From assembly GCF_000382365.1 (NCBI RefSeq), contig NZ_KB908229.1, positions 58,827-122,826 of the forward strand: a stretch of DNA of 64,000 bases, in the 5' to 3' direction. Positions 8,374 through 17,219 of the stretch are shown here, in pieces (position 1 is the first letter of the stretch; every line of letters begins with the position of its first letter). This DNA comes from Pannonibacter phragmitetus DSM 14782. Lineage in GTDB: Bacteria > Pseudomonadota > Alphaproteobacteria > Rhizobiales > Stappiaceae. The translations under genes were made by a program, and so were the position numbers. The notes under the pieces are model-generated. The model saw only the letters and a program-made list of their open reading frames with translations. It did not search any database and had not been told where the DNA came from.

Positions 8374-8387
8374 GCGTCACGTGACGC
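8374..8387. promoter_or_regulatory. Perfect palindrome GCGTCAC-GTGACGC between mocR-like and lysR-like genes
   Basis: 14-bp perfect inverted repeat without spacer, 16 bp upstream of the MocR-type start and 83 bp before the divergent LysR-type start. A related GTGTCACGAG half-site follows about 20 bp later. Likely an operator for one of the two regulators. Confidence 0.55.
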
Positions 8388-8469
8388 TTTTGCATTGTAC
8401 CACGAGTGTCACGAGCTCTACGATCCTCCTTCCGGGACAGCAAACAGAACCGGAAACAGGATCAGAGCC

Positions 8470-9390
8470 ATGCAGCAGGATAACAAGGCTTTGCACGGCG
8501 GCCCCGTGCGCCTTCCCGTTCCGCTCAATGCCCTGAGGGCTTTCGAGGCGGCAGCGCGGCATCTTTCGGTCAAGGGTGCCGCAGCAGAAATCGGCGTCAC
8601 GCCCTCGGCTGTCAGCCACCAGATCCGCCTGCTGGAAGACAGCCTGGGCGTGGAGCTGCTGCGCCGGACGGGCGCAAGACTGGAGCTGACGCAGGCCGGG
8701 CGGATGCTGACCCCGGGGCTTTCCGCGGGCTTCCGCCAGATCGCGGAGAGCGTCGGCAGCTTGCAGACCGGGCGCAAGCTCGGCCCCTTGCGCCTGTCGC
8801 TGCCGCCCGGCTTTGCCGCCCACTGGCTGCTGCCCCGCCTTGCCGCCTATCCGGCGGCCCGGCCGGGGTTTGAACTGGAACTGCAGACCACGCAGGAGGT
8901 GGCCGATCTGGCCGCGGGCAGCGCCGAAGCCGCCGTGCGCCATGGCAAGGGGCACTGGACCGGCACGGTGAGCGAACACCTCTTCGACGAGACCCTGACC
9001 CTCTTGGGCCGGGGAACAGCCGGAGAGGATGCCCGCGCGCTTGTCAGCCGCAGCACGCTCTTCATCTCCGGCCACCGGCACGAGGGTTTTGCCCGCTGGA
9101 ATGCCTCCCTGCCCGGCGCCCCGGTGCAGCCCGCCACCATCATCACCGTCGATTCCACCAGCCTCAGCCTCAAGGCGGCGCTGGATGGCACGGGCATCAC
9201 CTTTGCCGGGCCGGAACTTGCGGCTGAGGACATTGCCGCCGGGCGGCTGTCCCTGCTCTTCGCCCACCGGGTGGCAGCAGAGGCCGGCTATTACCTGTGC
9301 TATCCGCCTGCGCTGGAGCGCGACCGGCGCATCCGCAACCTCAGAACATGGCTGCTGGCGGAAACCGGCGATCTGCGCCGCGCCGGCTGA
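8470..9390 (+). CDS. LysR-family regulator, GcvA-like
   Basis: 306 residues. The N-terminal winged helix (PLNALRAFEAAARHLSVKGA, then TPSAVSHQIRLLEDSLGVEL) matches the GcvA subgroup, followed by a periplasmic-binding-like effector domain (LRLSLPPGFAAHWLLPRL). ATG 8470 is chosen because the HTH begins at the expected distance; the open frame runs much further upstream without any coding character. It is divergent from the MocR-type gene and convergent with the cupin gene at 9437. Targets are unknown. Confidence 0.88.
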   Translation: MQQDNKALHGGPVRLPVPLNALRAFEAAARHLSVKGAAAEIGVTPSAVSHQIRLLEDSLGVELLRRTGARLELTQAGRMLTPGLSAGFRQIAESVGSLQTGRKLGPLRLSLPPGFAAHWLLPRLAAYPAARPGFELELQTTQEVADLAAGSAEAAVRHGKGHWTGTVSEHLFDETLTLLGRGTAGEDARALVSRSTLFISGHRHEGFARWNASLPGAPVQPATIITVDSTSLSLKAALDGTGITFAGPELAAEDIAAGRLSLLFAHRVAAEAGYYLCYPPALERDRRIRNLRTWLLAETGDLRRAG

Positions 9391-9436
9391 TGCCGGTCCC
9401 GGCGAGATGGACGCGCCGGCAACCAGGCAAGCATGC

Positions 9437-9931
9437 TCAGTCCTCGCCATCCCAATATCCGGCGGCCGCAGGGCGCTGGAAGGTGAGCGCAAGGCGGCGC
9501 GCCCTGGCATCGCCGCCCGGCGCGGCCCCGGCATAGATCGCCATCTTGCCGCTGTCGGGATATTCGACCACGTCCGGTTCATGCATGCTGCCGACAGCGA
9601 GATAGCGCAGCGCTTCATCCGGCCCCGCAATCAGCTGATGCGCGGTCTCCGGCCCGCCGGCGGGGCAGACGGCTACATCCCCCGCCGCCAACGGAAACTC
9701 CTCTTCGCCGTAGCGCAAGGTGCCGCAGCCGGAGAGGATGACGAACATCTCGTCATTGGCCAGATGGCAGTGATAGGGCCAGCCCTTCTTGCCGGGCGGG
9801 ATCTCCACATAGCGCGCGCCGAGCCGCGTGGCGCCCAGCGGCGCTGCCACCGCCGCCTTGCGCGCCTCAAAGCTCTCCCCATGGGCCTGTGTTTCCATCG
9901 GAAGGGTGGCAAGTGTCACAACCGGTTTCAT
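9437..9931 (-). CDS. Cupin domain protein
   Basis: 164 residues with one cupin barrel: motif 1 as GWPYHCHLANDEMFVILSG (metal ligands His-X-His and Glu) and motif 2 as PAGGPETAHQLIA with the last ligand His. The N-terminal FEARKAAVAAPLGATRLGAR is common in sugar-binding or isomerase-type single-domain cupins. The gene stands alone between the LysR regulator and the ABC ATPase; the 214 bp upstream hold nothing I can identify. Substrate unknown. Confidence 0.85.
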   Translation of the reverse strand: MKPVVTLATLPMETQAHGESFEARKAAVAAPLGATRLGARYVEIPPGKKGWPYHCHLANDEMFVILSGCGTLRYGEEEFPLAAGDVAVCPAGGPETAHQLIAGPDEALRYLAVGSMHEPDVVEYPDSGKMAIYAGAAPGGDARARRLALTFQRPAAAGYWDGED

Positions 9932-10145
9932 ATTGCAGTGTCCTGACAGGTTTCCTCACCTTGCAGAGGAACCCGCAATGCAGCCCGGCGCAAGTGAATG
10001 CTCTTCAGTCCCGCCGCAGCTATGGTCAATCGACAGATGCAACTTCTTCCACACCCGCTTCCGCCCCACCCTCTGGCCCATTGCCCTCAGGTGGCTGCAG
10101 GAGGGACGGATTGCCGCAAGCCGAAGGAACGGCAGCTGACATCCC

Positions 10146-11252
10146 TCACAAACGCACACCAGTCTGCGCGTCGAAGACATGCAGGCAATCGCGGCGCAAG
10201 CGCAAGGGAAGGCGGGAGCGGGCGGCGAAGCCCAGATTTGAGCCCATGCTTGAGCCTTGGCCTGAACCGGGACCGGCGGGAAGGCGGACGGTGAGTTCGC
10301 GCCCGGCCCACAGGCAGATGGCCAGCGTGTCGGAGCCAAGCTCCTCCAGCACATCCACGTCCACGATGAGATCCGCCTCGGCTTCGGCGCAGGCCTCGAT
10401 ATGCTCGGGCCGGATGCCGACATCTACCTTGCGTCCGGGCTCAGCCGCAAGACCGGGCGTCTGGACCATTGCCCCGCCGTCCAGTTCCACGGCCGGGCTG
10501 CCATCGGAACTGATGACCACACCGGGCAGGATGTTCATCTGCGGTGAGCCGATGAATTCGGCGACGAAGCGGCAGTTGGGGCGCTCGTAAAGCTCCAGCG
10601 GGCGGCCATGCTGGATGAGATTGCCGCCGCGCAGCACCACCACGCGGTCGGCCAGCGTCATGGCTTCCACCTGATCATGGGTGACGTAGATGGTCGTGGT
10701 GCGCAGCATGCGGTGCAGGCGCTTGATCTGGGTGCGCATTTCCACCCGGAGCTTGGCATCGAGGTTCGACAGCGGCTCGTCAAACAGGAAAACCTTGGGC
10801 TTGCGCACGATGGCCCGGCCCATGGCAACGCGCTGGCGCTGGCCGCCGGACAGCTGGCCGGGCTTGCGCTCCAGATAGTCTTCGAGCTGCAGGATGCGGG
10901 CGGCTTCCTCCACCTTCTGGCGGATCACCTCCGGCGCCTCGCCGCGCATCTTCAGGCCGAAGGCGATGTTCTGCGCCACGCTCATATGCGGGTAGAGGGC
11001 ATAATCCTGAAACACCATGGCCACGTCGCGGCCCTTGGGCTCCACATCGTTGACCACGGCCTCGCCAATGCGCAGCGTGCCGCCGCTGATCTCCTCAAGC
11101 CCCGCGATCATGCGCAGCATGGTGGACTTGCCACAGCCGGAAGGGCCGACAAAAGCGACGAATTCCCCGTCCCCGATCTCCAGATCGACGCCATGAATGG
11201 CCTCCACCGCGCCATAGCGTTTGACGACCTTCGCCAGCTCAATCCGCGCCAT
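10146..11252 (-). CDS. Sugar ABC transporter ATP-binding protein (UgpC/MalK type)
   Basis: 368 residues. Walker [10 protein letters not shown], signature [14 protein letters not shown], Walker [13 protein letters not shown] and switch His in [10 protein letters not shown] are all present. The C-terminal OB-like TOBE region starts near IRPEHIEA, placing it in the CUT1 carbohydrate family, where one ATPase may serve several systems. Start at 11252 has GAGGAGGAAACG just upstream. It is transcribed away from the GntR regulator and the other transporter genes, sharing their operator region. It energises the permeases encoded at 14546 and 15472. Confidence 0.95.
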   Translation of the reverse strand: MARIELAKVVKRYGAVEAIHGVDLEIGDGEFVAFVGPSGCGKSTMLRMIAGLEEISGGTLRIGEAVVNDVEPKGRDVAMVFQDYALYPHMSVAQNIAFGLKMRGEAPEVIRQKVEEAARILQLEDYLERKPGQLSGGQRQRVAMGRAIVRKPKVFLFDEPLSNLDAKLRVEMRTQIKRLHRMLRTTTIYVTHDQVEAMTLADRVVVLRGGNLIQHGRPLELYERPNCRFVAEFIGSPQMNILPGVVISSDGSPAVELDGGAMVQTPGLAAEPGRKVDVGIRPEHIEACAEAEADLIVDVDVLEELGSDTLAICLWAGRELTVRLPAGPGSGQGSSMGSNLGFAARSRLPLRLRRDCLHVFDAQTGVRL

Positions 11253-11321
11253 CGTTTCCTCCTCAAGCTTGTGTGCATTCATACCGCGCTCCGGCCTCCC
11301 AGCCGGAAATTTCAAAACCAT

Positions 11322-11367
11322 ATTATCAATACGGTTGACATTATCAATAAGAATGCGATTATCAATA
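11322..11367. promoter_or_regulatory. Three ATTATCAATA decamers at exact 18-bp spacing
   Basis: ATTATCAATA occurs identically at 11322-11331, 11340-11349 and 11358-11367, separated by different 8-bp spacers. The array lies in the AT-rich gap between the divergent ABC ATPase (starts 11252) and GntR regulator (starts 11403). It is the best candidate for the binding sites of that GntR protein, acting on both directions. Confidence 0.75.
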
Positions 11368-11402
11368 CGACTGAAATACCCGTGGCGAACGGAAGATCCT
11401 GC

Positions 11403-12089
11403 ATGAGCGCCGTTGAAAACCTCAGATCCCGGACACAGCCCAGCCGCAGCGAGCTGGTTGAGGAGGCTTTGCGCCGCGAGATCGTTCTCGGCAAGCTGGC
11501 TGCGGGCGAAGTGCTGCGCGAGCTGGAGCTGGCCCAGCGTTTCGAGGTAGCGCAGGGCACCATCCGCGAGGCCCTGATGCGCCTGTCCGAGGAAGGGCTG
11601 ATCATCCGCCGCGCCCGCCGCGACACCCATGTTTCCCCGGCGAATTCCGAAGACGTGCGCGAGCTGCTGCACATCCGCCATGACATCGAATGCCGGGCCG
11701 CCATCCGCGTGGCCGAAGCAACCGATGGCGCGCTGATGAAGACGCTGGAAGGCCACTTGCAGATGATGCGCCTTGCCGCGCTGCAGGAAGATGAATACTC
11801 CCTGCTTCAGCACGACTGCCACTTCCACCTGAGCCTTTTCGCCGCCGCGCATATGCCTGTGGTCGAGCCGGTGCTGGCCCGCTGCCTCGTGCACAGCCAG
11901 CGTTTCAAGATCCTCAACAGCCGCGCTGAAGATCGCGACCTGATGGCAACTGCCAACCGGCATGTGGTCATCATCGAGGCCGTCGAGGCCCGCGATGCCA
12001 AGGCGCTGCATCAGGCCCTCTCCCATCACATCTCCACCATCGTCGATCTGGGGCCGGCGGTGATGACGGTGGGGGGCATGCCATCATGA
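11403..12089 (+). CDS. GntR-family regulator, FCD (FadR) subfamily
   Basis: 228 residues: winged helix at about 18-80 ([39 protein letters not shown]) and an all-helical FCD effector domain with the metal-ligand type residues in [13 protein letters not shown] and [14 protein letters not shown]. It heads the carbohydrate operon: its stop overlaps the esterase start by four bases (ATGA). Three tandem decamers sit just upstream. Probably a ligand-released repressor of both divergent units; the ligand is likely a sugar or sugar-acid derivative. Confidence 0.92.
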   Translation: MSAVENLRSRTQPSRSELVEEALRREIVLGKLAAGEVLRELELAQRFEVAQGTIREALMRLSEEGLIIRRARRDTHVSPANSEDVRELLHIRHDIECRAAIRVAEATDGALMKTLEGHLQMMRLAALQEDEYSLLQHDCHFHLSLFAAAHMPVVEPVLARCLVHSQRFKILNSRAEDRDLMATANRHVVIIEAVEARDAKALHQALSHHISTIVDLGPAVMTVGGMPS

Positions 12090-13027
12090 AGGCGGACCGC
12101 GACACTCTGCCCCTGCCGCCGCTTGCCCCGGAGATGCAGGCCGTGATGGAGCGGCTGATGGCCGAAGACGGCGTGCAGCCGGACCCGACACTGCTGCTGC
12201 CGGCCGAAGGCCGCGCAAAGGCCGAAGCTGCCAACCGGCGCTGGAACGGCCCCGCCCCGGCCATGGCACGGGAACTGATCGTGGAAACGCCTGGCGGGCG
12301 GCGGGCATTCGTCTTCATCCCCCCGTCCGATACGGGACGTGAGGCCATCCTTTACATCCATGGCGGCGGCTGGGCCTTCTGCTCGGCGGCAACCCATGAA
12401 GGCGCGGCCCGGCGTCTGGCTCTGGCAACGGGCGCACCCGTCATCACCTTCGATTACCGGCTGGCGCCGGAACATCCCTATCCGGCAGGATTGGACGATT
12501 GCCTATCGCTCTGGGCGGAGCGCGAGCATGTCCTTTCCGGCCGGCGCTGGTCGGTGTCCGGTGACAGCGCCGGAGCCAATCTGGCGCTGGCGCTGATGAT
12601 CCGCCTCAAGGGCCGCGATCTGCCGCACTGCGGGCTGCTGTTCTATGGCGTGTTCGACGCGAACTTTGAAAGCCCCAGCTACCGGCAGGTGGCCGAGGGC
12701 CCCGGCCTGACGCGCGGCAAGATGCAGCGTTACTGGGATTTCTATGCGCCGGAAGACCAGCGCCTGTCCGACCCCTGCCTGACCCCGGCGCGCGCATCCG
12801 ATGAGATCCTCGCCGCCCTGCCGCCGCTTTATCTCAATGCCGCAGAGGTCGATCCGCTGCGCTCCGACAGCGAGGCGCTGGCCGCAAGGCTGCATGCGCT
12901 TGGCCGCAAGGACCCTTTCGACACCGTGCCCGGTGTGGTGCACGGCTTCATGCAGATGAGCATCTGGCTGCCTCAGGCGGAGGCTGCCTTTGACCGTGCG
13001 GGCGAGGCGTTCCGCACGATGACCTGA
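12086..13027 (+). CDS. Alpha/beta hydrolase of the hormone-sensitive-lipase family
   Basis: 313 residues. The HSL-family oxyanion motif HGGGW is at about residue 92, the nucleophile motif GDSAGAN at about 158 (Ser160), the acid Asp in DPLRSD near 255 and the His in VHGFM near 285. No signal peptide, so a cytoplasmic esterase or deacylase. It is translationally coupled to the GntR gene and precedes the sugar-binding protein, so it may remove acyl groups from an imported, acylated carbohydrate; that link is inference. Confidence 0.9.
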   Translation: MKADRDTLPLPPLAPEMQAVMERLMAEDGVQPDPTLLLPAEGRAKAEAANRRWNGPAPAMARELIVETPGGRRAFVFIPPSDTGREAILYIHGGGWAFCSAATHEGAARRLALATGAPVITFDYRLAPEHPYPAGLDDCLSLWAEREHVLSGRRWSVSGDSAGANLALALMIRLKGRDLPHCGLLFYGVFDANFESPSYRQVAEGPGLTRGKMQRYWDFYAPEDQRLSDPCLTPARASDEILAALPPLYLNAAEVDPLRSDSEALAARLHALGRKDPFDTVPGVVHGFMQMSIWLPQAEAAFDRAGEAFRTMT

Positions 13028-13072
13028 ACCCGCCGTAAATTACCCGCGAGTTCTTTGGGAGGAGAATAGCAC

Positions 13073-14299
13073 ATGAAGACCATGATCAGCACGCTGGCCC
13101 TCGTGGCCGGCCTCGGCACTGCTTTGCTTGCCGGTCAGGCAGAAGCTGCAAGCACCGTGCGCTTCTGGTACCACTTCGACAACCCGGAGAACCCGATGTC
13201 GGATCTGGTGAAGAAGTTCGAGGCAGCAAACCCGGACATCAAGATCGATGCCCGCAACATTCCCTGGAACAGCTATTACGACAATCTCTACACCGCGATT
13301 GCCGGCGGCAATGCCCCGGACGCGGCGATGCTGAAGATGTTCGCCTTGCCCCGACTTCTGGAAATGGAAGCACTGGAGCCGCTGGATGAGCAGATCAACA
13401 GCTGGGACGGCAAGGACAACATTCTCGACAACCTGTTCGACCTGACCAAGGCGCAGGACGGCAAGCATTATTATCTGCCGGTGCAATATGTGGCGCTCTA
13501 TCTCTATTACCGCGCCGACATGTTCGCCGAGCTGGGACTGACCCCGCCCAAGACCTGCGAAGAACTGCGCGATGCGGCCATAAAGCTGACCCGCGACACC
13601 AATGGCGATGGCAAGATCGACACCTACGGCTTCGGCTTCCGGGGCGGCAAGTCCGGGCATGAACATTGGGGCGCCTTCACCCTTGGCCGCACCGGTGTGG
13701 CGCTCGATGCAAGCCTCAACTCCGAGGCTGGCGTGGCAGGCACCCAGTTTGTCGTGGACCTGTTCCAGAAGGACAAGGTGTTCCCGCCCTCAGCCCCGAA
13801 TGACGGCTTCCAGGAAATCATCGGCGCCTTCAAGACCGGCGTGACCGCCATGACCATCCACCATGTTGGCTCTTCCCGCGATCTGGTGGCCGCCCTTGGC
13901 GACAAGGTCAGTGCCGTGCCGGTGCCCGAATGCGGTGGCGGCCGCTGGACCACCTTCGGCGATGAATCAACCGGCGTGCTCTCCTCGGCCACCGACAAGG
14001 AGGCCGCATGGAAGTGGGTGTCGTTCCTCTCCACCGAAGGCAACAATGCCCTTTTCAACACCGCGACGGGCCAGCTTCCCGTAACCAAGACCGATACCGC
14101 CAGCTGGAACGGCCATGAGGCGCGCTTCGTTGAGGCAACGAAGGACTCACTTCCCTTCGCCCATCTGCTGCCGGCCTCATCCAACACGCCGGAATTCGTC
14201 AACACGGTGTGGCCGGCCAACATGCAGCGCGCGCTGCTCGGCCAGATCACCGCAGCGGACATGAACGCAGCCATCGCCAAGCTGTTCGAAGGACAGTGA
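13073..14299 (+). CDS. Carbohydrate ABC transporter substrate-binding protein
   Basis: 408 residues with a cleavable signal peptide (LALVAGLGTALLAGQAEA-AS) and the cluster B sugar-binding fold (family 1 extracellular solute-binding): VRFWYHFDNPENPMSDL, FEAANPDIKIDARNIPW, AAWKWVSFLS near the C-terminus. GGAGGAGAA precedes ATG 13073. It captures a carbohydrate in the periplasm for the two downstream permeases, from which it is separated by a 246-bp gap carrying a palindromic repeat, as often seen between highly expressed binding-protein genes and permease genes. Confidence 0.95.
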   Translation: MKTMISTLALVAGLGTALLAGQAEAASTVRFWYHFDNPENPMSDLVKKFEAANPDIKIDARNIPWNSYYDNLYTAIAGGNAPDAAMLKMFALPRLLEMEALEPLDEQINSWDGKDNILDNLFDLTKAQDGKHYYLPVQYVALYLYYRADMFAELGLTPPKTCEELRDAAIKLTRDTNGDGKIDTYGFGFRGGKSGHEHWGAFTLGRTGVALDASLNSEAGVAGTQFVVDLFQKDKVFPPSAPNDGFQEIIGAFKTGVTAMTIHHVGSSRDLVAALGDKVSAVPVPECGGGRWTTFGDESTGVLSSATDKEAAWKWVSFLSTEGNNALFNTATGQLPVTKTDTASWNGHEARFVEATKDSLPFAHLLPASSNTPEFVNTVWPANMQRALLGQITAADMNAAIAKLFEGQ

Positions 14300-14333
14300 C
14301 GGGGCGGAGACCCTCTCCAATAGCCGCAGCATT

Positions 14334-14481
14334 CCTCTCCCCCCTTGAGGGGGAGATGTCTGCGCCAGCAGACAGAGGGGGGTGTCAGCGCTTCAAAACG
14401 GCGGAAACTCTCTCATAACGGGCAGTCAGCTACCCCCCTCTACCCCCTGCCGGGGGCATCTCCCCCTCAAGGGGGGAGAGG
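14334..14481. repeat. About 148-bp palindromic mosaic repeat, copy 2
   Basis: Nearly the same as the element at 5035-5184: identical outer arms (CCTCTCCCCCCTTGAGGGGG and its inverse), left hairpin TCTGCGCCAGCAGA with one change, and right hairpin CCCCCTGCCGGGGG. The centre between the halves is more variable. It lies between the binding-protein and permease genes and may limit read-through or stabilise the upstream mRNA. Confidence 0.85.
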
Positions 14482-14545
14482 AGTTGGGGCCCAACCTGGC
14501 GATCCGGAACAAACTCTCACCACGGAAACCCTGAAGAGCCAGACC

Positions 14546-15472
14546 ATGTCCAGCACCACACTGCCCTGCGGCGGGGATATCCAGACATCACGGCGGGCGG
14601 CCCTGTCACGGCAGGTGCTGCCGCTGGCCCTGCTGTCCCCGGCTGTTCTGGTTACCCTCGCCATCGTCTTCTTTCCGATGGTGCAGACCGCCTGGATGAG
14701 CCTGCATCACTATGTTCTGTTCCGGCCCCGAAGCTTCGAATGGGCCGGGCTTACACACTATCTGGCGATCCTGCAGGACGAGATATTCTGGATCTCGCTG
14801 CGCCACACGGTGCTGTGGATTGCGCTCACGGTTCCGGCACAGGCCCTGCTGGGGCTGGCAACGGCGCTGCTGCTGAACCAGAGCTTTCCCTGGCGGCCGC
14901 TCGCCCGCGCGCTGATCATCATTCCCTGGGCGCTGCCCTCGGTGGTCATCGCGCTGATGTGGTCGTGGATCTACGATTCCAACTACGGCATCCTCAATGA
15001 CCTTCTGCTGCGCATCGGCATTCTGGAAACCTCGATCCCCTGGCTCGCCAATCCGGATACTGCGCTTTACGCAATCATCCTGACGCTCACCTGGCAGGGC
15101 TTTCCCTTCTTCGCGGTGATGATCCTCGCAGGTCTCCAGTCGATCCCCAAAAGCTATTATGAAGCGGCCTCCATCGACGGCGCGTCTGCCTTGCGCCAGT
15201 TCTGGCACATCACTCTGCCGGGCATTTCGGGCGTGCTGTTCACCGCCATCCTGCTGCGCACCATCTGGGTCGCCAACTCGATGGACGTGATCTTCGTCAT
15301 GACCGGCGGCGGGCCGGGCTATTCCACCTACACCCTGCCGCTCTATGCCTTCCTCGAGGCGCGGACAAACCTCGACTTCGGCTACGGCTCGGCCTTGGCC
15401 ATGACCTTCACCCTGCTGCTTCTGGGCGTGGTGGTGCTTTATCTGAAACGTTCGGCAAAGGCGGTGCAGTGA
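14546..15472 (+). CDS. Carbohydrate ABC transporter permease (MalF/UgpA type)
   Basis: 308 residues, about six membrane helices after a short cytoplasmic N-terminus (LLSPAVLVTLAIVFFP first). The EAA loop that contacts the ATPase reads YYEAASIDGASALRQFWHIT then LPG. ATG 14546 sits after the repeat element; AGAGCC is the only weak ribosome-binding site. The stop overlaps the next start by one base (TGATG). It pairs with the second permease to form the membrane channel. Confidence 0.94.
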   Translation: MSSTTLPCGGDIQTSRRAALSRQVLPLALLSPAVLVTLAIVFFPMVQTAWMSLHHYVLFRPRSFEWAGLTHYLAILQDEIFWISLRHTVLWIALTVPAQALLGLATALLLNQSFPWRPLARALIIIPWALPSVVIALMWSWIYDSNYGILNDLLLRIGILETSIPWLANPDTALYAIILTLTWQGFPFFAVMILAGLQSIPKSYYEAASIDGASALRQFWHITLPGISGVLFTAILLRTIWVANSMDVIFVMTGGGPGYSTYTLPLYAFLEARTNLDFGYGSALAMTFTLLLLGVVVLYLKRSAKAVQ

Positions 15473-16305
15473 TGGCCCTCGGACGCAAGACAACCCTCGC
15501 CCGCATCCTGACGGTGGACCTGCCGATGCTGGCGATCCTCGCCTTCACGCTCGGTCCCTATCTCTGGATGGCGCTGACATCCCTGACAGCAGAAGACCAG
15601 CTCTTCACCCGCGGGCCCTCATTGGCCGATCTGGTGATGAATAACTATGAGCGCCTGTTTGCCAATGTGGGCTTTGCCCGCAACATGCTCGACAGTTTCA
15701 TCATCGCCTCGGGCACGGTGGTGGTGGGCCTCGCCCTGTCGGTCTCCGCCGCCTACAGCTTTTCGCGCTTCGACTTCCGCTTCAAGCGGGTGCTGCTGCT
15801 GCAGTTCCTGCTGATCAACATGTTCCCGCTGGTGCTGCTGATCCTGCCGCTCTTCGTGCTGATGCGTCAGCTCGGGCTTCTGGACACGCATTTTGCCCTG
15901 ATCATCGCCAACTCGACCATCGCCATTCCCTTCTCGGTCTGGATGATGACGAGCTACATCAACGGCATTCCCCGCTCGCTGGATGAAGCCGCGATGACCG
16001 ATGGATGTTCGCGCCTGCAAGCCATGACAAGGGTGGTGCTGCCGCTCTGCACCCCCGGCATCATCGCCACGGGCATCTACATCTTCATCACCGCATGGAA
16101 CGAATATCTCTACGCCCTCACACTCGGCGGCCAGAGCGTGCGCCCCATCACCGTCGCCGTGCAGAGCATGATCGGCGAATATCAGGTGCAATGGGGGCTT
16201 CTGACTGCCGGCGGCATCGTCGGCGCCATGCCCGCAACCCTCCTTTTCCTGATCGTGCAGCGGCGGCTGGTGGGCGGCCTGACGCAAGGCGCCGTGAAGG
16301 GCTGA
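15472..16305 (+). CDS. Carbohydrate ABC transporter permease (MalG/UgpE type)
   Basis: 277 residues with six membrane helices. The EAA loop is [20 protein letters not shown] then LPL; the C-terminal helix is followed by [15 protein letters not shown], the usual end of this family. ATG 15472 overlaps the previous stop; an in-frame GTG three bases earlier is possible. Partner of the permease encoded just upstream. Confidence 0.94.
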   Translation: MALGRKTTLARILTVDLPMLAILAFTLGPYLWMALTSLTAEDQLFTRGPSLADLVMNNYERLFANVGFARNMLDSFIIASGTVVVGLALSVSAAYSFSRFDFRFKRVLLLQFLLINMFPLVLLILPLFVLMRQLGLLDTHFALIIANSTIAIPFSVWMMTSYINGIPRSLDEAAMTDGCSRLQAMTRVVLPLCTPGIIATGIYIFITAWNEYLYALTLGGQSVRPITVAVQSMIGEYQVQWGLLTAGGIVGAMPATLLFLIVQRRLVGGLTQGAVKG

Positions 16306-16331
16306 TCCCATCCAAGACGAGGACCTATTCC

Positions 16332-17219
16332 GTGAAAAACCCCATCGGCATCATCTCGATGCAATTTACGCGGCCCTTCACCAACGCCGCCCTGCCCTTC
16401 CTGAAGAAGACCCGCGCACTCGGCTTCGATTTCATCGAGTTGCTGGTGCCGGAGCCGGAGGATGATCTCGACCCGGACGAAGTGCGCCGCATCTGCGAGG
16501 GCGAAGGCCTTGGCATCGTGCTGGCCGCCCGCGTCAACCTGCAGCGCTCCATCGCCAGCGAGGATGCAGGCGCACGCAAGGGCGGACAGGACTACCTTGC
16601 CTATTGCCTTACGGCGGCAGAGCGCATTGGCGCCACGATCATCGGCGGGCCTCTCTATGGCGAGCCGCTGGTCTTTGCCGGCCGGCCGCCCTTCCCCTGG
16701 AGCGCAGACCAGATCGCCGCACGCGCAGCCCGCACCATCGAGGGCCTTGCCGTTGCTGCAAGGCAGGCGGCAGAAGCTGGCAAGGTGTTCGGACTGGAGC
16801 CGTTGAACCGCTTCGAGACCGACATCATCTGCACCACCGCGCAGGCCATCGAGGTCTGTGATGCAGTTGCCAGCCCCGGCCTCGGCGTGATGCTGGACAC
16901 GTTCCACATGAACATGGAAGAGCGCTCCATCCCCGATGCCATCCGCGCTGCCGGAAACCGGCTGGTGCATTTCCAGGCCAACGAAAACCATCGCGGCTTT
17001 CCCGGCACCGGCAACATGGACTGGACGGCCATTGCCCGCGCACTCCACGCGATCAGCTACGAAGGGCCGGTGTCGCTGGAACCCTTCCGCCGCGAGGATG
17101 ACCGGGTGGCCCTGCCCATCGCCCACTGGCGCGCACCGCATGAGGATGAAGACGAAAAGCTGCGGGCGGGCCTTGGCCTGATCCGCTCGGCCCTGACATT
17201 TGCGGAGGTCAATCACTGA
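16332..17219 (+). CDS. Sugar epimerase/isomerase of the D-tagatose 3-epimerase type
   Basis: 295 residues, TIM barrel of the xylose-isomerase-like AP-endonuclease-2 family. Residues matching the metal and catalytic set of D-tagatose/D-psicose 3-epimerases are visible: Glu in LEPLNRFET (about 157), Asp in [11 protein letters not shown] (about 189), His in [12 protein letters not shown] (about 212) and Glu in SLEPF (about 250). I chose GTG 16332 because ACGAGGA stands nine bases before it. The stop overlaps the next gene by one base. It probably interconverts the imported ketose or a keto-intermediate made by the dehydrogenase. Confidence 0.87.
   Translation: MKNPIGIISMQFTRPFTNAALPFLKKTRALGFDFIELLVPEPEDDLDPDEVRRICEGEGLGIVLAARVNLQRSIASEDAGARKGGQDYLAYCLTAAERIGATIIGGPLYGEPLVFAGRPPFPWSADQIAARAARTIEGLAVAARQAAEAGKVFGLEPLNRFETDIICTTAQAIEVCDAVASPGLGVMLDTFHMNMEERSIPDAIRAAGNRLVHFQANENHRGFPGTGNMDWTAIARALHAISYEGPVSLEPFRREDDRVALPIAHWRAPHEDEDEKLRAGLGLIRSALTFAEVNH

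Noticed and set aside
11322..11367. Short tandem array considered as a CRISPR
   Set aside because: Only three 10-bp units with 8-bp spacers and no cas genes; fits an operator instead.
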